From assembly GCA_016875395.1 (NCBI GenBank), contig VGRF01000029.1:1-59546 (forward strand): a DNA stretch of 59,546 nt, given 5' to 3'. This stretch comes from Deltaproteobacteria bacterium. Lineage in GTDB: Bacteria > Myxococcota_A > UBA9160 > UBA6930. A program made the translations under genes and the position numbers. Shown here in pieces: positions 17,640-27,199 of the stretch. Each line of letters opens with the position of its first letter. Position 1 is the stretch's first letter. The notes below the pieces were generated by a model that had not been told where the DNA came from, searched no databases, and saw only the letters and a program-made list of their open reading frames with translations.

Positions 17640-19075
17640 CGCGTCTCCCTCCCTGTGCTCCGATAGACGACGTACGCGTCGTATTCGAGCACGCGATTCT
17701 TCCAGAACAGCGCGCCGCGAAACACGCGCGGCACGTAGCCGGGAAAGAGGCGCTCCGGCTCGACCAGCAGTGGCTGCTCGTCGACACCTTTGACGCCCAC
17801 GATCACGACATCCGGGCGCGCGCGCAGAACCGCCTCGTACTCGTTGAGCCAGGGCGCCGAGGCCGACGAGTCGAGGAAGGCGCCGCCCGTGCGCGCGCGA
17901 TAGTTGTCGAAGCGATTGCTCTCGAAGTAAGGCTGCACGGCGAACGCGCCGAAGCCGAGCGCGAAGATCGTGTCGGGCTCGGTCGTCGTCTCTGCGAGAT
18001 GGCGCGCGACGGCAGGCGCGCCGGAGTACGACTCACTCCAGTCGTAGCGCGCGCTGCGGAGCGCCCAGGAGGCGTGCACGAGCAGCACTGCCGCGAGCGC
18101 GGCCAGCGCAGCTCCCGCAGTCCACGCGCGTTCATGCTCATCGCGTTCGCGCGCGAACGCGACCCACAGAGCGAACACCCACAACAGGAAGAGCATGCCC
18201 TCGTGCCACTCGGAGTACGCTTTGGTGGCCGCGAACGCGATCAGCAACGCGGCGGGCAGAACGAAGGTCGCGAGCACGCGCCGCGCCGCGAGGATCGGGA
18301 GCGACGCGGCGATCACCGCCAGCGAGAGCGGCGCGATCTCAGTGAGGGACGAGCTCGAGAAACGCCACGCGACGGCGAAACCGCGGTCTGGATGAAGCGC
18401 GAAGCCTGGGACGACCATCGTGTGGTCGTTCGGCGGCCACAGCACGAGTGCGACGAAGGCGCCGACCGCGAGCAGTGCGCTCATCGCGAGTGCGTGCTGC
18501 TGCAGAGCGTGCGCGCCGAGCTCGCGTCGGTGAGAGAGCAGCTCGTACACGTGCAGCGCGCCGAGACCCGCCGCGATCAGCCAGCAGTGCACGCTCGCGA
18601 GCGCCAGCGCCGCGAGCAGCGCAGCAAGTGCGAAGGGACGCTCGAAGCGGCGCGGCCAAATCGCGGCGAGGGCAAACAAGACGAGTGGCGCGAGCGCGTA
18701 CGGGCGCGCGACGACGGCGTACTGGTAGAGCGGGAAGTACGTGAAGGGGAACAGCGCTCGTACCCACGCAGGGAAGGGCGCGCGCAGAACGAACACCACC
18801 GCGCCGGCGAACGCGAAGAGAGCCGCGAGCACGTGCATCGATGCGAACGGCGCACCGCCGCGCGCGAGTGGCACGAGCAGCGCGTGCCAGAGGCCGGGAT
18901 TGCCCTCGTAGCGGAGCCAGTGCGCGTAGAGCTCGAACAGGTCCGCATCGCGCGCGAGCAGCCACGCCTGCGCCTCGTCGAACCAAGGCTCGTGCCGCGG
19001 GATCAGCAGCGCGAGTGCGGCGCCATAACAAGCGAGCGCGGCGAGCTGCCAGAGCGCGGGCCGCGCCGTGCTCAC
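17636..19075 (-). CDS. GT-C-fold-like polytopic membrane protein
   Basis: This is a 479-aa protein with about ten hydrophobic helices and a C-terminal soluble segment (about residues 390-479). The first luminal loop carries RHEPWFDEAQAWLLARD, matching the acidic DE motif of the PMT/ArnT-like GT-C glycosyltransferases, which use polyprenyl-phosphate sugars. The GTG start at 19075 has GGAG upstream and is preferred because the next upstream stretch has no protein-like pattern. It overlaps the downstream SDR by ATGA. Family placement is by this loop and topology only. Confidence 0.75.
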   Translation of the reverse strand: MSTARPALWQLAALACYGAALALLIPRHEPWFDEAQAWLLARDADLFELYAHWLRYEGNPGLWHALLVPLARGGAPFASMHVLAALFAFAGAVVFVLRAPFPAWVRALFPFTYFPLYQYAVVARPYALAPLVLFALAAIWPRRFERPFALAALLAALALASVHCWLIAAGLGALHVYELLSHRRELGAHALQQHALAMSALLAVGAFVALVLWPPNDHTMVVPGFALHPDRGFAVAWRFSSSSLTEIAPLSLAVIAASLPILAARRVLATFVLPAALLIAFAATKAYSEWHEGMLFLLWVFALWVAFARERDEHERAWTAGAALAALAAVLLVHASWALRSARYDWSESYSGAPAVARHLAETTTEPDTIFALGFGAFAVQPYFESNRFDNYRARTGGAFLDSSASAPWLNEYEAVLRARPDVVIVGVKGVDEQPLLVEPERLFPGYVPRVFRGALFWKNRVLEYDAYVVYRSTGRETR

Positions 19076-19095
19076 CGGAGGCTCCGCGCGAGCGT

Positions 19096-19503
19096 TCAGC
19101 CGGGGGTCTTCTCGAATGCCGGCGCGCCCGCGAACACGGTCTGCCAGGGCTGCTTGTCGCAGGTGAAGATCGAAACGCCCGGCTTGTCGAACGCGCTCGG
19201 GTCGTCCAGCGATCCCACCTTGATGATCACCGCGCCCTTCATCCCCGGCGCGCGGCTCACCACGTGCGTGCCGCAGTTCGGGCAGAACTCGCGCGTGACC
19301 GGCGCCGCCAGATCCTTGCGCGCGAACTTCTTCACCTCGCCCGCGGTGTACTTGAACTCGGCCTCGGGCGTCACGATCAGCGGGAGCGCGTTGCCGCCGC
19401 TGAAGTACGAGCACTCGCGGCAGTGGCACATCAGCTTCATCAGCGGCGTGCCGCCCGCTTCGTATTTGAGCGATCCGCAATAACAATGACCTGTGAGAGC
19501 CAT
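19096..19503 (-). CDS. GFA family (CENP-V/formaldehyde-activating) zinc protein
   Basis: This is a 135-aa protein with the Zn-binding pattern of the GFA family: GHCYCGSLKYE, CHCRECSYFSGG and the later FCPNCGTHVV, with paired CxC and CxxC sites. GFA proteins bind glutathione adducts of formaldehyde or have unknown small-molecule roles. The ATG at 19503 is followed by ALTGHCYCG as usual for the family. It lies 20 bp upstream of the membrane protein gene on the same strand. Confidence 0.92.
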   Translation of the reverse strand: MALTGHCYCGSLKYEAGGTPLMKLMCHCRECSYFSGGNALPLIVTPEAEFKYTAGEVKKFARKDLAAPVTREFCPNCGTHVVSRAPGMKGAVIIKVGSLDDPSAFDKPGVSIFTCDKQPWQTVFAGAPAFEKTPG

Positions 19504-19589
19504 CTCGGCCTCCGAGCTCGGGTGAAGCGCGCACGCTAACGCGCAGCGCACGTGCGACGAAAGTGCGCGGCGCGATAGGGTCGACCGCG

Positions 19590-20735
19590 ATGCTCTTCCA
19601 CTTCGATTTCGCGATCTGGGCGCGCATGGTGTCGCTCGCCCTGCGCGAGCGCGGCGCGAGGCGCGCTTGGTACCTCTATCGCCTGCTCATCTGGGTGCCC
19701 GTCGTCGCGAGCACCCACGCCGTCTGCTTCTTCCTCGACGCCCTCCTGTTCCCGCGCTTGCGCCGCATCGAGGTGCGCTCGCCCGTCTTTCTCGTGGGCC
19801 ACGCGCGCAGCGGCACGACGCTGCTGCACCGGCTGATGAGCCAAGACGGCGAGCGCTTCTGCTCGAATCGGATGATCGAGCTCTATCTGCCTTCGCTGCT
19901 CCAGAAGAAGTTGTTACGGGCGCTCGGCGCCTTCGACCGTCGCGTTCTCGGAAGGCGCCTCGCGAAGCGCGTGCGCGCGTGGGAGCAGCGCCGCTACCGC
20001 GCCACCAAAGACATCCACGCGATGGGCCTCTTCAAGCCCGAGGAAGACGACCTCTTCTTCTACTACTCGTGCGCGTCGGGCTTCTGGAGCACGAAGGTTC
20101 CGTACCTCGGCAAGATCGACTTCTTCGCGATCGACCGCTGGCCCGAGAAGCGCCGGCGCCGCCTGATGCGCTTTTACCGGGAGTGCATCAAGCGCCAGCT
20201 CTACGTCGACGGCGCGGACAAGATCTACACCTCGAAGAGTCCGGTGTTCGCGGGCCGCGTCGCCGCGCTGATCGAGGAATTCCCCGACGCACGCTTCGGC
20301 ATCACGCTGCGCGATCCCGGCGAGACGATCCCGAGCCTGCTCAAGTTGTTACAGACCGCGTACCGCCTGCAGGGCGCGTCGCCCGAGGACGCGAAGCGCG
20401 CGCTCGAGGCACAGGTCGAGATCTCCCTCGAGTCCTACCTGCATCCGCACGAGGTGCTGGCAAAGCATCCCGGGACGAAGCGCGCGCTCGTCGACTACGC
20501 GCAGCTCACCGCCGCTCCGCGGGGCGCGCTGGAGAAGATGTACGCCGAGCTCGGCTTCGACGTGACGCCCGAGCTCGCGCGCGTTCTCGCCGCCGAGGAA
20601 GCGCGCGCGAAGAAGCACGAGACGAGTCATCGCTACAGCCTCGAAGAGTTCGGGCTCGCGAAGAACACGCTGCGTGAGCGGATGGCAAAGCTCTATGCGC
20701 AGTTCCACTGGCCGCGCGACGAGGAGACGAAGTGA
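19590..20735 (+). CDS. Sulfotransferase family protein
   Basis: This is a 381-aa PAPS-dependent sulfotransferase-like protein. An N-terminal hydrophobic segment (WYLYRLLIWVPVVASTHAVC, about residues 29-48) may anchor it to the membrane. VFLVGHARSGTTLLHRLM is the 5'-phosphosulfate loop, and KIYTSKSPVFAGRV with ARFGITLRDPGETIPSLL forms the 3'-phosphate-binding region. DFFAIDRWPEKRRRRL is typical of the Sulfotransfer_3 type. It ends with the GTG of the next gene overlapping (GTGA), linking it to a DUF1214 protein. Confidence 0.88.
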   Translation: MLFHFDFAIWARMVSLALRERGARRAWYLYRLLIWVPVVASTHAVCFFLDALLFPRLRRIEVRSPVFLVGHARSGTTLLHRLMSQDGERFCSNRMIELYLPSLLQKKLLRALGAFDRRVLGRRLAKRVRAWEQRRYRATKDIHAMGLFKPEEDDLFFYYSCASGFWSTKVPYLGKIDFFAIDRWPEKRRRRLMRFYRECIKRQLYVDGADKIYTSKSPVFAGRVAALIEEFPDARFGITLRDPGETIPSLLKLLQTAYRLQGASPEDAKRALEAQVEISLESYLHPHEVLAKHPGTKRALVDYAQLTAAPRGALEKMYAELGFDVTPELARVLAAEEARAKKHETSHRYSLEEFGLAKNTLRERMAKLYAQFHWPRDEETK

Positions 20736-22084
20736 CGGAGCAAGCGAAACGAGAGCTGCGCGAAGCGTGGGACGCGCTGATCGCGGACTTGCAGCGCGCG
20801 CGCGACGCGATCGAGGACCCGAAGCTGTTCGCGCCGCCAGCGACCGAACGCGGCCTCGCCGAGGGCTACCGCTACCTGATGACGCTGCTCTACTGCGGCA
20901 TCGAGCGCGGCTTCTTCGAAGATCCGCGCTTTCCGTACGTGCGCCGCGCGATCCAGGCGATCTCGAAGGCGACGATCGACAACGCCGACGCGATCTACTT
21001 CACGATGCCGATCGACGGCAACGAGACCTACTCGTTACGGGGCCGCGCGCGCGACACGCGCCACTGGCGCGGCGAGCCGCGCGCGAAGTCGGGGCTGCTC
21101 GCACCGCAGTACCTGATCTTCGAGTGCACGCGCGGCTTCACGGGCGACACCGGCTCGCTCGCCGAGCTGCGCTCCGGCGAGAAGGCGCTCGCGGGAGTGC
21201 TCGACATCTCGCAACTGCAAGTCGCAGCCGACGACACGTTCGAGATTCTGCTCGCGCCCGAGCGCCCCGCTGGCTTCACGGGCAACTTCCTCCCCACCAA
21301 GACGAGGCGCGGCCAGCGCGAGTTCGTCTGCGACTACGTGTCGGGCCGCCAGCTCTTCTACGACTGGTCGCGCGAAGAGCCCGTCGACCTCGTGATCACG
21401 CGCGTCGGCGCCGAGCGCGAGCATCCCGCCGCGTACACGCCCGCGCGCGCCGCCGAGCAGCTGCGCCGCGCCGGAGCGCTCGCGCGGGGCCAGATGCACT
21501 TCTGGAACGAGTTCTACGACGTGCTGCTCGAAACCCACGCCGACCGCAACGGCGACGGCAAGCGCTTCATGCCCCGAAACAGCTTCAACGACCCGAACGC
21601 CGCGAGCGGCGCCACCGGCGGCGGCATGAACAGCAACATCTACGCGGGGGGCGTCTACGAGCTGGAGCGCGACGAAGCGCTCGTGATCGAGAACGAGATC
21701 CTGATCGAGCCGATGTACATCGGGATGCACCTCTCGAACTTCTGGGGCGAGTCGTTCGACTACGCGAACCGCCTAACAAGCCTCAACGGCTTCCAGAGCG
21801 AGCGCTCGAGCGACGGCTGGCTGCGCTACGTCGTCGCGCACGAAGACCCCGGCGTTCCGAACTGGCTCGACACGACGGGCCAGCGCGAGGGCTTCATGTC
21901 GCCGCGCTGGGCCTACTTCACGAAGCCGCCCACCGAGCAGTGGCCGTGCATCCGCGCGAAGAAGGTGCCGCTGGCGGACGTGCGGAAGCACCTGCCCGCG
22001 GACACGCGCCTCGTGTCGCGCGAGGAGCGCATCGCGCAGATCAAGCTGAGGCAGGAGCACGTGCAGCGGAGGTTTCAGCAGTAA
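20732..22084 (+). CDS. DUF1214 domain-containing protein (second copy)
   Basis: This is a 450-aa relative of the protein at 10927-12042. It shares the N-terminal RYLMTLLYCGIERGFFEDPRF pattern and the DUF1214 core GMHLSNFWGESFDYANRL, VVAHEDPGVPNWLDTTG and SPRWAYF. It is about 80 residues longer. The GTG start at 20732 overlaps the sulfotransferase stop. The function is unknown; coupling to a sulfotransferase here and to threonine ammonia-lyase in the other copy shows no common pathway. Confidence 0.82.
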   Translation: MTEQAKRELREAWDALIADLQRARDAIEDPKLFAPPATERGLAEGYRYLMTLLYCGIERGFFEDPRFPYVRRAIQAISKATIDNADAIYFTMPIDGNETYSLRGRARDTRHWRGEPRAKSGLLAPQYLIFECTRGFTGDTGSLAELRSGEKALAGVLDISQLQVAADDTFEILLAPERPAGFTGNFLPTKTRRGQREFVCDYVSGRQLFYDWSREEPVDLVITRVGAEREHPAAYTPARAAEQLRRAGALARGQMHFWNEFYDVLLETHADRNGDGKRFMPRNSFNDPNAASGATGGGMNSNIYAGGVYELERDEALVIENEILIEPMYIGMHLSNFWGESFDYANRLTSLNGFQSERSSDGWLRYVVAHEDPGVPNWLDTTGQREGFMSPRWAYFTKPPTEQWPCIRAKKVPLADVRKHLPADTRLVSREERIAQIKLRQEHVQRRFQQ

Positions 22085-22117
22085 CAAGCCTGCCGCCCTG
22101 GGTGTTACGGTTCCGCG

Positions 22118-23323
22118 ATGCCCGGCCCCGAAGCCATCGCCCGCGAAGCGATCGATGCCGCGCTCGCGGGCGCGGGCTGGGCGGTGCAGGACTTCGCGGC
22201 GACGAACATTCACGCCGCTCGCGGCGTCGCGGTGCGCGAGTTCCCGCTCGCCGCCGGCTTCGGTTTCGCGGACTACCTGCTCTACGTCGACGCAAAGGCC
22301 GTTGGCGTGATCGAGGCCAAGAAGGCCGGCACGACGCTCTCGGGCGTCGAGCCGCAGGCGGCGCGCTACGCGCAGGGGCTCCCCGCGAGCTTGCCGGCGC
22401 CGCTTCGCCCGCTCGCGTTTCTCTACCAGTCGACCGGCGACGAGACGTGCTTCACGAACGGGCTCGATCCGGAGCCGCGCAGCCGCCGCGTGTTCTCCTT
22501 CCACAAGCCGGAGACGATCGCGGCGTGGCTCGCGGACGACGCGGTGTTTCTGCCCGAGATCCATGGTGTGCCCGATCCACTCTCCGAGCGGCCTGCGAGC
22601 TTGCGGCTGCGCCTTCAGACTATGCCGCCGCTCGACGCGCGCGGGCTGCGCGGCGCGCAGGCCACCGCCGTCGCGAACCTCGAGCGCTCGCTGCGCGAGA
22701 ACCGGCCGCGCGCACTGATCCAGATGGCGACGGGCAGCGGCAAGACGATCGCGACGATCAGCGCGATCTATCGCCTCATCAAGTTCGGTGATGCGAAGCG
22801 CGTGCTCTTCCTGGTCGACCGCGACAACCTCGGCAAGCAGGCCTATCGCGAGTTCCAGGCGTTCACGACGCCGGACGACGGCCGCAAGTTCACCGAGCTC
22901 TACAACGTGCAGCGGCTCGCCAGTAACAAGCTCGACCCGGTGGCGCGCGTCGTGATCACGACGATTCAGCGCCTCTACTCGATGCTGAAGGACGAGGAGC
23001 TGCCCGCGGAGGCGGAGGGCGGCTCGCTGTTCGACACCTACGCCGCGCTGCGCCGCGAGCCGGCGCCGGTGGTCTACAACGCCGCGCTGCCGATCGAAAC
23101 GTTCGACTTCATCTTCGTCGACGAGTGCCACCGCTCGATCTACACGGTGTGGCGCCAGGTGCTCGAGTACTTCGACGCGTTCCTCGTCGGCCTCACCGCC
23201 ACGCCGTCGAAGCAGACGTTCGGCTTCTTCCAGCAGAACCTCGTGATGGAGTACGGGCACGCGCAGGCCGTCGCCGACCGCGTGAACGTCGATTACGACG
23301 TGTACAAGCTGCGCACGCAGTGA
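22118..23323 (+). pseudogene. hsdR: Type I restriction enzyme R subunit (HsdR), 3'-truncated
   Basis: This encodes 401 residues of an HsdR protein that is normally about 900 aa or more. It has the N-terminal nuclease domain (FADYLLYVDAKAVGVIEAKKAG, PD-(D/E)xK motif), Walker A MATGSGKT, RVLFLVDRDNLGKQA, the DEAD-box-like VDECHRS (motif II) and GLTATPS (motif III). The frame stops right after DYDVYKLRTQ, where intact homologues continue into the second RecA domain. The sequence beyond belongs to a truncated gene on the other strand. No hsdM or hsdS is in the window, so it cannot act as a restriction enzyme. Confidence 0.9.
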
Positions 23324-23325
23324 GC

Positions 23326-23717
23326 TGAGTGGCCCCATTCGTGTAGTCCGTGTCGTCATCCGCCCAGAGGCGGACCGTCTCGATGTCCTGCCGAAAGAAG
23401 CCAGTGTGTTGCCACACGGCCATCCCGGTGATTCGCGTTGGCGCACCGAGGTCCAGGACGATCACGCCCGTGAGCGCGCAGTTGCTCCCCCACGCGCCGT
23501 AGTTCCCGTGCTGCGTGACCGTGGTGTAGGCGTCGAAGTCAGTGACTCCATGGACGTAGGGAGCTTGTAGGCCCGATTGGTCGATCAGGTTGGTAGACGG
23601 TGAACCCGGGAACGCGCACAGGCCGTTGTGTACGACGACCGACGGCTGGATCATCTCACCCGCGGTCGACGCGGCGGCTCCGCTGAGTAGCGCGAGTGCG
23701 AGCACAGCGAGGCGCAC
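23326..23717 (-). pseudogene. Secreted protein with F5/8C-like domain, 3'-truncated
   Basis: The reading frame starts with a signal peptide (VRLAVLALALLSGAAASTAGE) from a GTG at 23717. GGAGGTG is five to twelve bases upstream, which decides this start over an ATG at 23744. The mature part (NLIDQSGLQAPYVHGVTDFD, ITGMAVWQHTGFFRQDIETV, LWADDDTDYTNGAT) resembles galactose-binding/discoidin-like domains found in PEP-CTERM proteins. About 130 residues in, it runs into the end of the HsdR fragment on the opposite strand, and the remaining frame to 23193 is antisense to hsdR. The true 3' part is missing. Confidence 0.72.
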
Positions 23718-23770
23718 GAGTTCACCTCCGACTCGGGGCAGCATGGAGCATCGGGAAGCCTCCTCGCCAC

Positions 23771-24520
23771 TCACCGCCCCTTCCAGCGCGGCTCCCGCTT
23801 CTCGAAGAACGCGGCAACTCCTTCCCGCGTGTCCTCGCTCGCGCGCACGATGCGCGACGCATCCGCGCTGATTTCCCACGCTCGCGCGTCGCCGGCTTCG
23901 AGCGCCTCGTTGATCGCGCGCAAGCTCTGCCGCACGGAGACGGGGCTGTTCGCACAGATGCGCGCGGCGAGCGTGCAGGCTTCGTCGACGGCGCGGCCTG
24001 GCTCGCACAACACGTTCACGAGGCCCAGGCGTTCGGCGCGCTCTGCGCCGAGCGCGTCGCCGGTGAGGGAGAGCTCGCGCGCGACGTTGAGCGGCAGCGC
24101 GTGCGCCGCGCGGTGCGGGCCGCCGTAGAGCGCGAACACGCCGCGCTTCACTTCGGGCAGCGCGAAGCTGGCGCTGCGCGAGGCGACGACGAGGTCGCAG
24201 GCAAGCACCATCTCGAAGCCGCCGCCGAACGCGAGGCCCTCGCACGCCGCGATCAGTGGCTTGGTGCGCGCGCGTCGCACGACGCCATACGGGCCTCCGC
24301 GCCCGGTCGAGTTGTTGTTGGCGTCGCGCAGGTCGCTGCCTGCAGAAAAGACGCCGCCCATGCCGGTGAGCACTCCGACCCACAGCTCGGCGTCGTCCTC
24401 GAGCGCGTTCATCGCGGCGTCGAGCCCGCGCGTCATCTCGCCGTTCATCGCGTTGCGCTTCTCGGGCCGGTCGAGGCGCGCGATCAGCACGCGGCCGCGG
24501 CGCTCGGTGGTGACGGGCAT
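23771..24520 (-). CDS. Enoyl-CoA hydratase/isomerase family protein
   Basis: This is a 249-aa crotonase-fold enzyme. The oxyanion hole is formed by FSAGSDL near residue 58 and CEGLAFGGGFEMVLACDL near residue 100. The hydratase Glu of the second helix is represented by the ALPEVKRGVFALYGG region. The C-terminus has EDTREGVAAFFEKREPRWKGR, as usual for this family. It probably hydrates or isomerises an enoyl-CoA in beta-oxidation-like degradation. It stands alone between the truncated secreted gene and the divergent VOC gene. Confidence 0.92.
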   Translation of the reverse strand: MPVTTERRGRVLIARLDRPEKRNAMNGEMTRGLDAAMNALEDDAELWVGVLTGMGGVFSAGSDLRDANNNSTGRGGPYGVVRRARTKPLIAACEGLAFGGGFEMVLACDLVVASRSASFALPEVKRGVFALYGGPHRAAHALPLNVARELSLTGDALGAERAERLGLVNVLCEPGRAVDEACTLAARICANSPVSVRQSLRAINEALEAGDARAWEISADASRIVRASEDTREGVAAFFEKREPRWKGR

Positions 24521-24627
24521 GCGGGGCTCCTCTCGCGAGATCGCGAGGGGTAGCCCGCGTTGCCTACGCGCCGCACGCGGCTACGGCTCGCGACGGAGCG
24601 GTCAGCTCCCCTACCGTCCCTCCCTTC

Positions 24628-25053
24628 ATGCGCTTCACCCCCTCGCACTTCGGCCTGTGCGTGCACGATCTCGCGCGCTCGCTGCGCTTTTGGTGCGACG
24701 GTCTCGGATTCGCTGTCGCCGAGCGCTTCGAGATCGGCGACGAGTTCGGCGCCGCGCTCGAAGTGGAGGGGCGCGTCGACTGCATCTCGCAGTTCATTCG
24801 CAAGGACGCGCTCGCGATCGAGCTGCTCGCGTACCGCTCGCCGGGCGCGATCGGCGCGCCGCCCACGCGCCGCAATCAGCTCGGGCTCACGCACGTCTCC
24901 CTCTACGTGGACGACGTTGCGTCCGCCGCTTCGCACCTCGTCGCGTGCGGCGGGAAGCTGCTGCCCGCGACGCACGCGGAGAACGACGCGGTCGAGCTGC
25001 TGTTCGTGGAAGACCCGGACGGAGCTCGCGTCGAGCTGATTCGTAACAAGTAG
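24628..25053 (+). CDS. VOC family (glyoxalase/bleomycin resistance-type) protein
   Basis: This is a 141-aa protein with two beta-alpha-beta-beta-beta units. The metal positions expected for the family are present: His in SHFGLCVHDL, Glu in the first unit (AIELLAY), His in LTHVSLYVDD and Glu in DGARVELI. The arrangement fits methylmalonyl-CoA epimerase/glyoxalase-like lyases or ring-cleavage-type members, and the substrate is not determined. The stop is 8 bases before the GTG start of the first of two tandem hydrolases. Confidence 0.9.
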   Translation: MRFTPSHFGLCVHDLARSLRFWCDGLGFAVAERFEIGDEFGAALEVEGRVDCISQFIRKDALAIELLAYRSPGAIGAPPTRRNQLGLTHVSLYVDDVASAASHLVACGGKLLPATHAENDAVELLFVEDPDGARVELIRNK

Positions 25054-25061
25054 GAGCTGCC

Positions 25062-25952
25062 GTGCCGCGCGCGAAGTCGAACGGAATCGAGCTCGAGTAC
25101 GACACGTTCGGAAGCGAGGGCGACCGGCCGCTGCTGCTGATCATGGGCCTCGGCGCGCAGATGCTGCAGTGGGACGAGCGCTTCTGTGAAGCGCTCGCGG
25201 CGCGCGGGCAGTTCGTGATTCGCTTCGACAACCGCGACGTCGGGCTCTCGACCAAGTTCGACCACGAGGGCGTGCCCGATCTCGCGAAGCTGATGCAGCC
25301 CGGGGCCGACCGCAGCGGCGTGCCGTACACGCTCGACGACATGGCGGACGATGCGGCGGGCTTGTTGGGAGCGCTCGGGCTCGCGAGCGCTCACGTCTTC
25401 GGCGCGTCGATGGGCGGCATGATCGCGCAGACCGTCGCCTACCGGCACGCGGCGAAGACGCGCAGCCTGATCTCGCTCTACTCGAGCACGGGCAACCCGA
25501 AGCTGCCGCCCGCGAAGCCCGAGGCCATGGCGGTGCTGATGGCGCCGCGCCCGAGCGACCGCGCGGGTGCGATCGAGGCGGCGGTGCGCGCGTCGCAGGT
25601 GACGAGCGGGCCAGGCTATCCGCTCGACCCCGAGTACCTGCGCGAGCGGCACACGCGCATGTTCGACCGCTCGTTCACGCCCGTCGCCGGCGCGCGCCAT
25701 CTCGCCGCAGTCACCGCGCACGGCAACCGCGCGCCGCGACTCGCTGCGATCACCGCGCCGACGCTCGTGATCCACGGCACCGCGGATCCGCTCGTGCCGG
25801 TCGAGGGCGGGCGCGACACGGCGCGGTCGATCCCCGGCGCCGAGCTGTGGGAGATCGAGGGCCTCGGCCACGGCATCCCGCCCGCGCTCTGGACCGCCCT
25901 CGCGGACCGCGTCGCCGCGCACACGGCCAAGGCCGAAGCGCGCCGCCAGTAA
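25062..25952 (+). CDS. Alpha/beta hydrolase, tandem copy 1
   Basis: This is a 296-aa alpha/beta hydrolase starting GTG. MGLGAQMLQWDERF replaces the usual HG oxyanion loop. RFDNRDVGLSTKFD precedes the nucleophile elbow GASMGGMIAQ, and APTLVIHGTADPLVP and EGLGHGIPPALW give Asp and His. This pattern is typical of hydrolases annotated near aromatic-polyketide or rdmC-type esterases. It is about three quarters identical by eye to the next gene, 24 bp downstream, so the pair is a tandem duplication. Confidence 0.9.
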   Translation: MPRAKSNGIELEYDTFGSEGDRPLLLIMGLGAQMLQWDERFCEALAARGQFVIRFDNRDVGLSTKFDHEGVPDLAKLMQPGADRSGVPYTLDDMADDAAGLLGALGLASAHVFGASMGGMIAQTVAYRHAAKTRSLISLYSSTGNPKLPPAKPEAMAVLMAPRPSDRAGAIEAAVRASQVTSGPGYPLDPEYLRERHTRMFDRSFTPVAGARHLAAVTAHGNRAPRLAAITAPTLVIHGTADPLVPVEGGRDTARSIPGAELWEIEGLGHGIPPALWTALADRVAAHTAKAEARRQ

Positions 25953-25976
25953 CAACTTCCACGAACGGAGATCGTC

Positions 25977-26867
25977 ATGCCCCAAGCTCGCGCCAACGGA
26001 ATCCAGCTCGAGTACGACACCTTCGGCCGCGCGAGCGACGCGCCGCTGCTGCTGATCATGGGCCTCGGCGCGCAGATGGTGCTGTGGGACGAGGAGTTCT
26101 GCGGGATGCTCGCGGAGCGCGGCCACTACGTCGTGCGCTTCGACAACCGCGACGTCGGGCTCTCCACGAAGTTCGACGACAAAGGCATGCCCGACATGCT
26201 GAAGATCATGACGCCGGGCGCGGACCGCAGCGGAGTGGCCTACACGCTCGACGACATGGCCGACGACGCGGCCGGCTTGCTAGGCGCGCTGCGCATCGAC
26301 AGCGCGCACGTCGTGGGCGCCTCGATGGGCGGCATGATCGCGCAGACGGTCGCGTACCGGCACGTCGCGAAGACGCGCAGTCTCGTCTCGATCATGTCGA
26401 GCACGGGCAACCCCGCGCTTCCGCCCGCGAAGCCCGAGGCGATGGCGGTGCTGATGACGCCGCGACCGCTCGATCGCGCGAGCAACATCGAAGCGAGCGT
26501 CGCGGCGAGCAAGGTGATCGGCAGCCCCGCGTTTCCGCCGAACGAGGCGCGCCTGCGCGAGCGCGCGGGCATGATGTTCGACCGCGCCTTCACGCCGATC
26601 GGCACGATGCGGCAGATGGCGGCGATCATGGCGCACGGCAATCGCGCGCCGCGGCTCGCGGCGGTGACGGCGCCGACGCTCGTGATTCACGGCGTCGCCG
26701 ATGCGCTCGTGCCCGTGGAAGGCGGGCGCGACACCGCGAAGTCGATCCCGGGCGCGCAGCTGCTCGAGATCGAGGGCATGGGCCACGACATTCCGCAGCA
26801 GCTGTTCGTGCGCATCAGTGACGCGATCGCGGCGCACACGAAGAAGGCGGAGGCGGCGCGACGCTGA
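25977..26867 (+). CDS. Alpha/beta hydrolase, tandem copy 2
   Basis: This is a 296-aa paralogue of the preceding gene with the same length and the same motifs: MGLGAQMVLWDEEF, RFDNRDVGLSTKFDD, GASMGGMIAQTVAYRH, HGVADALVPVEGG and EGMGHDIPQQLF. It differs mostly in the lid region (residues about 150-215), for example NIEASVAASKVIGSPAFPP in place of the copy 1 sequence, which suggests altered substrate range. ACGGAGATCGTC precedes the ATG. Confidence 0.9.
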   Translation: MPQARANGIQLEYDTFGRASDAPLLLIMGLGAQMVLWDEEFCGMLAERGHYVVRFDNRDVGLSTKFDDKGMPDMLKIMTPGADRSGVAYTLDDMADDAAGLLGALRIDSAHVVGASMGGMIAQTVAYRHVAKTRSLVSIMSSTGNPALPPAKPEAMAVLMTPRPLDRASNIEASVAASKVIGSPAFPPNEARLRERAGMMFDRAFTPIGTMRQMAAIMAHGNRAPRLAAVTAPTLVIHGVADALVPVEGGRDTAKSIPGAQLLEIEGMGHDIPQQLFVRISDAIAAHTKKAEAARR

Positions 26868-27199
26868 CGCGACGCGCTCTGCGCTGCGCTCGCGAGCGCC
26901 GTCGTCGCGTGCGACGCGCCCGTCGAGGACCCCGGGCTGCATTGGCCGTTCGCAGGCGGCAGTGCTTACCAGGATCGCGACTGCGATCGCGTGCGACGCC
27001 GAGGGCGTGCCGCACTCCGTCGTCAGTTCGGGCCTCGCGCAGTTCGCCGCCGGCGGCCGGCGACCTCGAGCAGCTCTGGGTCGTCGCCATCGAGTTCCGC
27101 GTCCCAGATCGAGCCGACTTCGCGTCACGCGGTCTGCCTAACATTTTCCTTGCTGCGCAGACCGACCACGGCTCACACTGCGCCGCAGGAGGACTCCGC
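26868..27199. other. 332-bp intergenic stretch with no supportable gene
   Basis: No frame here has a start, a ribosome site and protein-like composition together. One plus-strand frame near 26880-26960 reads like a lipoprotein signal followed by DPGLHWPFAGGSAYQD, but it has no clear start and is interrupted. It could be a decayed fragment. Bases 27187-27193 (AGGAGGA) form the ribosome site of the next gene. Confidence 0.4.

Noticed and set aside
23193-23325. Continuation of the secreted-protein frame to 23193
   Set aside because: Those codons are antisense to hsdR and Arg-rich; they are not a real C-terminus, so the feature ends at the junction.
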